Of a stretch of 64,000 bases of DNA, positions 41,001 to 53,000 are shown piece after piece (position 1 is the stretch's first letter; each line of letters opens with the position of its first letter). The notes below the pieces were generated by a model. It did no database searches, was not told where the DNA came from, and saw only the letters and a list, made by a program, of their open reading frames with translations. The DNA comes from Siphonodentalium dalli (lineage: Eukaryota > Mollusca > Scaphopoda > Gadilida > Siphonodentaliidae): contig CP136067.1 of assembly GCA_032622095.1 (NCBI GenBank), forward strand, positions 195,946,052 through 196,010,051. The letters are read 5' to 3'. The translations under genes and the position numbers were made by a program.

Positions 41001-44000
41001 CTCGCATGGTAGCCAGTGGCGGAGATGTTTTACGCACACAAGTTATGATCGTGAAAGGTAAGTCGGATGCACACATATCTGGACAGACTAATATTCTGAT
41101 TTGAGGATTGAGAAAAGTCGAAAAAGGGGGATAACTCCACACACAAAAATCGGATGGACCTCATAATCGTAGGTGCACAGGTTCCCATGGTACTAAATAT
41201 CTCATAATCACCTCATAATAATCACCTCATAATAATCACCTCATAATCACAGGTTTCTATGGTTATAAATATCTGCCAAGCTGTGCCAAGCATAAAAAAA
41301 AAAGATTGACCGAAAAATGAAGGAATAAAAGCTCCGACAAAGTTGTATCTATGATACGCAGACAGACGGATTGACAAGCGGATTCCTATATATCCCCCCA
41401 ACTCGTTACAATAAAAATATTTAGTCCTTAATTTGTCTCAAATCAAATACTGAAAATCAAATGGCAATCATTCGGCAAACAAGGGTCACTACACATGATT
41501 TACATAATAGAATTACATTCTTTGTTATCATTTTAGATATAAATAACTAGGTCGAGCAAGGTAATTTGTCATGAATGTTTTACTCAGGGTTTAGACTACC
41601 ACTTGTCAAATTTGCCAATGCCAAAATAAATTTCAATTTGCAAAAATTTTGGCAAGTAGGTTTTTAATTCTGTGATTTGAATGATCTTGTTAGAATATAT
41701 CAAAGAAGGCGGATTATCCAATATGTGTGCGTGGTTTACATAGATGGACAGAAATTAGCAACCAGACCCCGAAAATTCTTTTTAAAGTTGCAAACACAAT
41801 TGACAAAACAGACTTTCAACAATGCATAGACAGTTAATGACTGGTTAAAACATGAGTCAGAAAAAACTGAAGCAAATTAGGCCACAGCAAAGGGTTGCTG
41901 ATACCAAACAATCTGAATTAAGAGGGCTGGCATATGCAGACACATATTATTTTGAGGCAAAAAGTTGGGCATCATATAATAAAGATGAAAAAAATGAGAA
42001 TTTTTCCTCAATTCACCTGAGTTACTGAATTAAACCCTCACTTCAAATTGGCAAGTTTTTTAGAATATTTTTAAAATTCATTTGTCAACTGTTGTCAAGA
42101 GAATATTTTAGTCCAACGCCAACACTGGTTTCACTCCACTTTATCTGAGCCAGCAATAAGATAAGAGTAAGAGGAGATAATTGTATGTGTCATATTTGTC
42201 TGAGTAGCAGGTATATGTTGACTGTTACCTTTTTGGAACGGATGAGCTTATGGTCCCTAAATTCAATGAGCTGCGCTCGCAATGTGAGGTCACTGTTAAC
42301 AAGGAAACTTTCTCTGCATCTTTGGTACAAGTCATGGAAAGCCATACCTGAAATAAAAATGATCATGTTGACAAAAATCTGCCTGACGGATCCATCCACC
42401 TTAAAATGTGAACAATTTCCAACAGAATTTAGGTGACTTGGTGGCGAGAACCCTTCCCATGTATACTTTTATAACTGGGTGGGAGAATCCATTCAGTATA
42501 GAAAGGATATTCAAGGAGGATAATATGCATTTGAAATTGAAGAGATCTGTTCATATCTAGATTTCCGATAATGTAGGTTTCAACGTCTAATTACTAATGA
42601 TTCTAAAATAATGACTTTCTGTATATGGGGCTCACACAAGCCTTGAAATAGTGTGTCTGTCATTTGCAGAATGAGGTCCCCAGAGGGTGATTTAGTGATG
42701 CTACCCCGCATAGCGGGCTAGCATCACCAAATTCACCCTCTGGGAACCTCATTATGCTAAGGCCTAAGCAGAATGAGGTCCCCAGAGGATGAATTTGGTG
42801 ATGCTAGCCCGCTATGCGGGGTAGCATCACTAAATTCACCCTCTGGGGACCTCATTCTGCAAATGACAGGCTCACTATTTCAAGGCTTGGGGCTCACACT
42901 TGTACATTATGAGTATAGTAATATTTTAGTTCTGAATTAGAACTCACCGATATATGTGGAGTTGTCTTTATTTTCCAGCTGGTATTTAACTAGTAGTATG
43001 AAGATGCCTTTAGCATTACTCGTCAAACTCTTCATGACATGCGTGAGTGAGCTGAGAGCCAATGCTCCGGTCTGCTGCACCAACAATGAGTTCTCATATG
43101 ACGTCTCATCAGAGTATGGAATGTAAGATGTAACGTCGTACCACAACCAGTTATATCTGCTGCATTTAGTGTGGTCAAAAACTGAAATGGAAGGTTCAGG
43201 TCAACGATGGCCCTAAACTTTTTATCTTAACCCTTTACCCAACAGAAGGGCCCTGTGCCAATGCATTCTCTTATATATGCGAGTCGACCATCAAGGGTAG
43301 ATACACAGTAATGCCCTAAATAATCGACTCCTTAACCATAGCAGAATTAGTGGTAACTTTTCAGGATATAGTTGGAAATATGGCTTGTTGCCATTCATCG
43401 GAAAGCTCTCCCCGATGGGAGAGCTTTCCGATGAATGGCAACAAGCCATATTTCCGACTAAATCCTGAAAAGTTACCCATAATTCTGCTGTGGAAAAGAG
43501 GTCGATTAATTAGAGCATTACTGTAATTATTTCCCTAATTTTTCATGCAAACAGGAACAGGATAGCTGCCTATTTTTATAATTTTGAAAACTACTACATT
43601 TCTGATTAAAAATCAAACTTTTAACCCTTTCACTGTGGCTGATGCATTATTAAAGACCATGTGCCAGTGCATTCTCTTATATAAGTGAGTCTCCCATAGA
43701 GAGCCTTTGATATATAAGAGAATGCACTGGCTTACACAATCAAGGTAAATATTGTTAATTTGTTAGGCCAATGCATTCTCCCTATGGGAGACTCCAAAGA
43801 GAATGCATTGGCGCAGGGTTCTCACTAAATTTCAGGAAGCTCGAGTCATCGAAGTGTTAAATTATTTATAAGCGAAATATGCTTCTGTGTGTTTTTGGGA
43901 ACAATAATGGAGATGTATCAGGGTGTATCATAAAAAAGAATTTCTTATAAACTTTTGTTTCATTTGAAGTGTTTCCCAGAAGAGATTGTGTGCTTTAAAG

Positions 44001-47000
44001 GGACCCAAGGCACTCGCAGTGGGTAAATGTGAAAAAATATATAAGTCAGTTTTTATATTCATTATCATTAGTTCTCCAATAAAGGAATTTCATGTGTTGA
44101 AATCACTGTTATGTAAACAAACCTGTTACAGTGATTTGTCAACAAACATCTCTAATCATGCAGTCAGTTAAAATATTTTAGTCTAAATATTATTTTCAGA
44201 ATTTTTTTCAATGCTTTGAACTTTTCCAATATTTAAAGGGATACTGTACCAAAATGTTGTTGTTGAATTCTTTAGTATCTGAGTTGTAGAATAAGGTAAC
44301 CAGGTTTCCATTATTTGAAAGTCTGTTGATTACGAAGTAAATGTTACGGATGGCAGATTAGCCGGAATGAGAAAATACCAATTGTCGTTGTCAGTAATTT
44401 TTATACAGTTTTCAAGCAAATGTATCAACTAAATGTTATATTATATGCATACTTGTCCCATATACTCATTGTATAGTCACTAGTCAGTGAGTGGCTTGAG
44501 TTTACGCCCAGTATCAACATAATTTTTTACATGATCATGTGTGCCACGTTTTGCCCAATTATTTTGATTACTTCTTGTATACGGAAATTCGTAATTTAAG
44601 TTATGACTCCAGCCATAAATTAAAGTTATATCAAATTATTAACTTTGATTTTAAGATAACCTATTAACCTGAACGTTTACAGAATACATATTCGACTCAA
44701 ATTACTTAGTTTTCTATATATTATCGATATTAGATCATTGTTATCACCAGGAATTTATTGAAAATAGCGTACAGTACCCCTTTAATGTCAAGTTTTGATT
44801 AAACTTGGGTATCTTATTGGACTAATTGGACTTTGATCGGTAATGTCACTGTAACAGTTATGTTTACATAATAATGGTTTCGATTTGCAAAATATCTTCT
44901 TTAAAGGCACGGGCGGCGTTCGTTGCAGAAATATTCATATTTGTTCAAATCGCCATCAACCGAAGGAATATTAAAATATATATAGTTTTGTTCATATGCC
45001 AAACATAATCAGCGCGTAAATAGTATATTGTTGTCAAGACGTACGATTGTGTACGTAAACAAGAACCTGCTCGTGTTACAGAAGTTTTGCTTCTGTTTAC
45101 ATAACACAGCGCAATTCATTTGGTTAATCACACACAAATGATATAAACGCTCTTTATTATTTCCATATCAGGAAAACAGTAACAAATAACGCTCTTTATG
45201 TTTACCATATCCGGATCTAAACAAAAGACAGGTTCTGTAATGTTTTTTGCTTTTGTTTACATAACAAAGGAAAAACATTTGACAATAACATACTGTTTAT
45301 GCCATATTTCTGATTGGTATAAGAACAAAGTCTGTCTATATTTCACTATTCTTTCTGTTTATGGCGGTTTTTGACGGAGCTGAATATTTTAACAGCATAC
45401 CCACCGCCAACGCCGCCCGTATCTTTAATAAGGAATATTAGAACAAAGTCAATCAATTTTTAAAGGTAATTAGAACTAATTTCACATGAGCCCGCCTCGA
45501 AGCCCTGATTTCACATGAGCCCGCTTCGAAGGCCTATGGTCCCTTTGTCCCGGCAAATTCTTCAAACGAATCCTCCCATGTGACATGTATGGTTTGGCAA
45601 CGGAAAAATACTCATAACCTATTTTATCAAAGTGCTCAGGGATACCAATTCAAATAATAGGAAGCAGGCAGATATTTATACGCCCATTTAGAAATGGTTG
45701 TAATATGTGACCCGCCATATCAAATCCAGTCGGAAGTCGGGATTTTTTTACCCTGTGCCAATGCATTCTCTTATATATGCGAGTCGACAATAGGTCGCCT
45801 CGCATATATAAGAGAATGCATTGGCCTAACAATTTTTTATCATTTATTTTAAATAAATGTTTCTGACAATTTTTAGGACATAAAATAAAAAACAGCCATT
45901 ACCCTCCAGGGAGCCCCACACATATATAGAAGCATATAGAAGAGTGTCGTCTGCTCATGTTTGTCTGGGGCTCTGTATGGGTGAAATTATAAAATTGTTA
46001 AAGAATACAAGAAAAAATTATTGAAATTGTAAAAAATTGTTAGGCCAATGCATTCTCTTATATATGCGAGGCGACCTATGGTCGACTCGCATATATAAGA
46101 GAATGCATTGGCACAGGGTAAAAAAATCCCGACTTCCGACTGGATTTGATATGGCGGGTCACATATGTTATTAGTCTTTATGATTTTGTTCCAATGATTG
46201 TTGACTCAACAACGGCTCTGTTTGGACTTAATCTGATTTGGTAAACAATGTTTTGGTTTCCGACCGATAACTCCAGGTTCAGTTATTTGTTTGGGTTATA
46301 AGTTAATTTCCACAATTGTTAATTTGATAATGTCATAACTCTCAAATTTTATATCTTCTGTGTGCTCTCATATATTCAGGTATTAGTTCAATTATGGTGT
46401 GCGAACAAGCAGTCATATTTAGTTTAAACTAGTGCTGGGGCGGTTGTCCGGATAACCGGTTACGGTTCGGTTATGCGTGTCAACCGGTTGGAGGAGGCCA
46501 CAGCCGGATAACCGTAATATTGATAACGATCGTACTATCAACGTAGTAGCCGCTTATAGAAGTGATTTGGACAGTTGATTGTGTATTCATATACCCCACA
46601 ACACATGCCTGTTTGATCACCGGTGGCTTTTCTAGACGTGAAACCAACAACAACATTCTTATCTGCGTCAGTCTGTGAATCACTTGCTACACATTCAATG
46701 CCAATTTCCTTTGGCGGCATTACATGACGTTCCGGCTGCACGCGCACCGCGGCATACATCAAAGCAATCAAGTCTAGACTTTTACTACGTCATCAATATT
46801 ATATCTGTTTTCTTGAAACTGCCCCCCCTTGTCATTACCATTAGTTCGTCTCAAAGCGATGACAGAAGACCTACACAAACGGAAATCAAACGTTTGGGGA
46901 CATTTAGTCATATAATTCAAGATGACGAAAAAATGAAAGTGTCAATGACACTAGCTCAACTTTGTAAAGAAGGTAATTGTTTTGTGATGAGCAATGAATA

Positions 47001-50000
47001 GAGAGATTAAAAAGGAGTGTAAAAATGAGCAGTAAAGAATTTAGTCACACACAGAGTAAAATCCAAGATGGCTGCTGGCGGCCATGTTTTTTGCCCTAAT
47101 GACCCCAAAATGACTCGTTCCCATCTACATGTTATTGTTAACATCCATGACAAATTTCATGATGATCAGACTAAAGGTACGACCTGTAGCCCGTGCTAAA
47201 GTATTTAGTCATACAAAGAGTAAAATCCAAGGTGGCTGCTGGCGGCCATGTTTTTTGGCTGAATGACCCCAAAATGACTCGTTCCCATCTACATGTCATT
47301 GTTAACATCCATGACAAATTTTATGATGATCAGACTAAAGGTACGATCTGTAGCCCGTGCTAAAGGATTTAGTCATACAAAGAGTAAAATTCAAGATGGC
47401 TGCTGGCGGTCATGTTTTTGGGCCGAATGACCACAAAATGACTCGTTCCCATCTACATGTCAATATTAACCTCCATGACAAATTTCATGATGATCAGATA
47501 AACAGTACGACCTGTGGCCCGTGCTAATGGATTTAATTTTGAAATCAAAGATGGCCACTGGCGGCCATGTTTTTTTCCGAATGACCCCAAAATGACTCGT
47601 TCACATCTACATTCCAATTTCAACAGCCATGACAAATTTCATGATGATCAGACTAAAGGTACGACCTGTAGCCCATGCTAAAGGATTTAGTCATACAAAG
47701 AGTAAAATCCAAGACGGCTGCTGGCGGCCATGTTTTTTTGGCCGAATGACCCCAAAATGACTCGTTCCAATCTACATATTATTGTTAACATCCATGTCAA
47801 ATTTTATGATGATCAGACTAAAGGTATGACCTGTAGCCCGTGCTAAAGGATTTAGTCATACAAAGAGTAAAATCCAAGATGGCTGCTGGCGGCCATGTTT
47901 TTTGCCCGGATGACCCAAAAATGACTCGTTCCAATCTACATGTCATTGTTAACATCCATGTCAAATTTTATGATGATCAGACTAAAGGTATGACCTGTAG
48001 CCCGTGCTAAAGGATTTAGTCATACAAAGAGTAAAATCCAAGATGGCTGCTGGCGGCCATGTTTTTTGTCCGAATGACCCCAAAATGACTCGTTCCCCAT
48101 CTACATTCCAATTTTAACAGCCATGACAAATTTCATGATGATCAGACTAAAGGTACGACCTGTAGCCTGTGCTAAAGGATTTAGTCATACAAAGAGTAAA
48201 ATCCAAGATGGCTGCTGGCGGCCATGTTTTTTGCCCGAATAACCCAAAAATAACTCGTTCCAATCTACATGTCATTGTTAACATCCATGACAAATTTTAT
48301 GATGATCAGACTAAAGGTACGACCTGTAGCCCGTGCTAAAGGATTTAGTCATACAAAGAGTAAAATCCAAGATGGCTGCTGGCGGCCATGTTTTTTGCCC
48401 GAATAACCCAAAAATGACTCGTTCCCATCTACATGTCATTGTTAACATCCATGACAAATTTTATGATGATCAGACTAAAGGTACAACCTGTAACCCGTGC
48501 TAAAGGATTTAGTCATACAAAAAGTAAAATCCAAGATGGCTGCTGGCGGCCATGTTTTTTGGCCAAATGACCCCAAAATTACTCGTTCCCATCTACATGT
48601 CAATATTAACATCCATGACAAATTTCATGACGATCAGACGTACAGTACGGCCTGTAGCCCGTGCTAATGGATTGAATTTTGAAATCTAAGATGGCCGCTG
48701 GTGGCCATGTTTTTTTTCCGAATGACCCCAAAATGAATCATTCCGGTACAAATGTTGATGTCAACAGCTATGACAAATTTCATAATGATCCGATCAAAGG
48801 TACGACCTGTAGCCTCTATTGTTGACGCCTTACGCACACACGCGCACACGGACGACAAAGCCATGGCAATAGCTCAAACTTTACAAAGTAAAGTTGAGCT
48901 AAAAAAGGAAGAAGAAATGGGCGGTATGCAAGGCCTGCCGAAGGCGATTCGTTTATTCTGGATCAACATCCAATATGAAGTCGCACATCCAGAAAAAACA
49001 CAGGCCTACTGGGAGTGGGAAATAAGAGTATATCTAGTGATGCGTTCGATAACGTTAATTCCTAAACACTGGCTGGGGCTTGAGTAATGAATCACAACGA
49101 TTTAATTTTGTTTGAATTTGTTTATTAAATAATTGAAGTAACATCGTGTAGCCACTGTGATTAATACATACCTGCCTATAGGCTATACCCATACCCGTAA
49201 CGGGAACGCATTGTATGTACATCGTTTGTGATCGCATGTATATCAACGTTTCCGGGACGCTTAATAAACATTTGTTTTGCCGATATAGTATGTAGTATAT
49301 AGTATGTATTCAATCTCGTACTGAGGGTAATACTGGTCACGGTTAACCGGTTATGGTTAGGTTAATGCCCGTGGTTAACCGGTTAGGAAAAAACCCCAAC
49401 CGTCCCAGCGCTAGTTTAAACATAGTTTATTCTCCAACAAAATTCAATACATGTTAATTTACAAATTGTATATACATGTATACATAGTAAACAAATTTCG
49501 CTCTGTTCCATTTGCCTATAATTATGTATAGATATATCTATTAGGTTGGAAAAGGAACGACAGTAAGCGTGAGCTTTTTGTAGTCGTCCCTGTACCAAGC
49601 GAAGCCCACACAGTATACATGTTCATTAATTATAAATCGTTTATCATAATAGTATTCAGTGGGCGCGACAGTAGGTGTATAAGGTAGTTGGGGTGGAAAT
49701 AAAACTATGTTTAGCGTAGAGCAGAACAGAAGAAAAACAGTGCGTGGTTGTGCGTTATGTGCATTTGGGCAGAATGCCTTAAACCCTTGAATGATCCCGG
49801 CCGTTGCTAATAAATATGCATGCGGAGTATTGTAGATGTAGTGTGACTACGCGCCTGATATGATATATGAAGCTCAGATGCGGCTTCTAGGATGCTCATG
49901 TATACATCATCACTGAATCTTCCAGTGGTGCTATTGTTTTTGGCATGGTTTATGGCAAGAGGTGGCCCGGCTTTTGCCAGCCACATACTCCCACATGGCA

Positions 50001-53000
50001 AACCCACAGGCTCCTGGGGAAAATTACTAAAATACCAATATAGACTATACCAGTGTGAAGGTTACAATGATCGATTTTGGCAAAAACCACACCCACCCAA
50101 ATTCCAAAAACAAGACGAGTCTGGGACTGGCAGAAAAATTTGAGCCGCTTGCTGATTGATTGGCAATAATCAAGAGTAAAGTTCACAAATGTTGGCTTGA
50201 AAAAAATAAATATGCATATATATCCGACTCTTGAATTATTAATTTTCTCTGTACCAAAAAGTTTATCTGATTTAAAAATAGAAGTGGACTTTAAAGTATA
50301 GTTAAATAATTGGAATTTGCTTTGATACAAAATTAAAATTCTGGGAATTCCACATGACCTTGACCTGTGCATTCTTGTTTTACTTTCGGTTTCAATATTT
50401 ACTTCAAGTCGCAGACACATTTTGTTTCTGGAATTCGTTTGATGAATCAAGTTGAAAAATTGGGCACAACCACATTGGATGAAATAAAAAAGGAATGGAT
50501 GGCTTCGGAATTACTTCCGGAACATATATGAGCATTCATAGGTTATGTCAATGCAATGGTATAGTCTATATTGGTATTTTAGTAATTTTCCCCAGGGGCC
50601 TGTGGGCAAACCACCATGCCTTGTGTTGGCATATGCAAAGTTATATTTAGAATAAATCTTTATGACATTGCAAGATAGTGATTGAGAGTAGGTGAACTTA
50701 CTCAATGACGAGTTTATATGATCGACAGATGCTATCACATGTACATTCTGTATTTGCGCCAGCAGACTAATCACATTCTGTACTTTCTCTGGTCGTAACA
50801 TCGGTCCGTCGATATTGTGAATGACTAGATAGAAATCCATGTCCTCTGTGAAAAGAGATAAATTTTGATAACTAATGTCATGTTCAAAATAAAAACGCAT
50901 GCATGGTTATTAATTTTGTCAAATAGTCCAAGTTTCCTTTTACGCAGACCAAGTTTTCTTCAGTGTAAACCAGCTATTGAAATTGGTAGGGATAATACTG
51001 GTTTACATCGATGTATAAACCAGCTAGTGAAATCAGTAGGGACAATACTGGTTTACATCGATGTATAAACCAGCTAGTGAAATCGGTAGGGATTACATTA
51101 ATCGTCTATATCGGACATATGCCAAGATCCAGTGACAAGATTTTTAGTATAACTCACATATTTGATTCTCAGGTCATTTTTTGAATGCGCGAGCGAGGGT
51201 TTTATTTTTATTTTTAATATTTTTCTGCCCATAGACTGGCATAGTAAACATGGGTTATTATACCTTCCCAGGTCCAGAAAAATGTAAGGAGAACTTTGAA
51301 TTGATATAAACTAATTTAATCTGATATAAAGAATGACAAATTATGACATTGTACTACCCGTACATCATATAGGGATTACCTAGAATGATATGGATATTGA
51401 TATGATTTTAATATCGGCACATTAATTTGTAACAACATGCACATATCGGATTCATATAAAAATACGGAACGTAAATACAGTCGAAATGAAAAGATAAAGT
51501 GATTCTCAAAACTATCATAGAAAGTCTTGATTCACTTATTCCCCTGACTAATTAGAGACTGTATAAATTATGTACTGCAATGGATGATAGACTATAAAAC
51601 TTCAAATAACCATCACAAATATGACCAATATACATCGCTTTTCAAACTGTGTTGTGGTCCGTGCAAATATATAGCTTCCATCGCAAAATCATAGCAAGGG
51701 GGGAAAACTCTATCTTGCAAGGTTACTTACTTGCTGTGCAAAGGTCAATATCCAACTTCATGCTTTTATCCAAATATCTCTTCACATTTTACCAATAAAA
51801 TAGGATTTTAGACAGCCTGTGGTGACAATATACCTGATAGTTATCATTGCCTATGGTCTTTTGTTGAATACTCACACATACACCATTGTATTTAGCTCCT
51901 ATTCGATATTTGAAACATAACTATTTTCCATGTGACAGTTTCCTATTTTTGTGTTACTGATTTGGCCAATCCAATCAAATCGAAATAAAATAGTCCAACG
52001 CGGGCCATATTTTTCGACGCGGCTATGCCTGAGAATCAAAAACCTTTTTTTTGGCCTTAATAATTATAAATATTGTTCATATTTCATATAGCATACTACA
52101 TATTCCATTCCGTTGTATCACAGCTACAAGCATCTATATCATATCATATCTCCCATATTTTATTCTTATTTTAAATAAAGTTAAAAAAAATAATTTCATT
52201 CTTTATTTGGATTGGGTTGTCCCGGACCGGGTTGACCTGGGTCGATTGGGATGAGTTGTCCCTGGGGCGGGTGGTCCCATTGCCCATATTATGAGGCATG
52301 ATTTGGTGATTGATGTATTAGAATAGGCTACCTTTTTGCAGATTGTTCTTGATGAACTCACACTGATCGAGAGGATTTCTGAAACTTCCTTCATAACCCA
52401 ATATATCAACTGTTATGCTGTTCAGAATCTGAAAAACAAACGTCATATCCAATATCCTTGTCCTATCCTTGCCTTATTTCTTGCAGATGGTAATTACATA
52501 GACAGAATACAAGCGCATCTTAATCGAGAATCTTTTATCGAATGATTTGCGGATGGCACAAGGATATATTTAGCGAGAGCGTAGCTCGAGCGAAATGTAA
52601 CTATGCGCCATCCGCAACGAGTTCGATAAAAGATTCGAGATTATGATGCAAGTTGTGTTCTATATTTATTCTACACCGTTCAGTCAGATAAGTTCAATCC
52701 ATGAATGTCACCTCCATTGTTACTATAGCTACCTTTACTGCGATTTAAGTCTGACAAATAACCAGTAATTATGGGGGAATCACAAGATGATCGACGTAAT
52801 GTACGTCATCTTTCTTGGCGACAACGTCAACACAAATAGTTCCCGGCTTGTATTCCACTAGAGGTATACACTAATATGTATTCAATGACTGGGATTCCGT
52901 TGAATACATGTGCCTCACGTCAATGGGTGTGGAATAAAATCCTTGTATGACATATATGTGCAAATTATATGTAAAAAGATATAATGATATAAGATATAAA

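Larger units (their letters stand above)
16018..41037. repeat. 59-bp minisatellite, block 2 (about 424 units, 25 kb)
   Basis: Same 59-bp unit and orientation as block 1. GTCCC at 16077 and 40979 are 24,902 bp apart, i.e. 422 periods plus 4 bp. The 4 bp is fully explained by indels I can see: a CAGT duplication near 19123, three single-base losses (about 30550, 30667, 31551), and single-base gains near 35370, 38749 and 40461. Variation is mostly substitution at a handful of positions shared with block 1. Higher-order repeats and a patch with GTCAC instead of GTCCC are present (see findings). It occupies most of the last ORC2 intron. Confidence 0.99.

Noticed and set aside
8466-41037. Open frames of 60-88 codons in the 59-bp arrays, giving repetitive peptides on both strands
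   Set aside because: The unit length is not a multiple of three, so the three frames follow one another, and stops (TGA in CAATGAGAC, TAA in GACTAAGG) recur. Frames are open only where GGGAC or small indels occur by chance.
8466-41037. CRISPR-like or zinc-finger-like repeat array
   Set aside because: There are no unique spacers between repeats; units are directly abutting and lack any protein repeat motif. Host is eukaryotic.
46675-49087. Two frames in the 3-kb hAT element as a transposase
   Set aside because: Neither shows a hAT dimerisation or zinc-finger motif that I can recognise. They may be remnants, but I cannot support a call.
49950-50450. 166-codon minus-strand frame
   Set aside because: It overlaps the inverted-repeat element at 49975-50625, starts in AT-rich DNA and resembles no family I know. 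The shared peptide with the 50511-50900 frame comes from the repeat arms.
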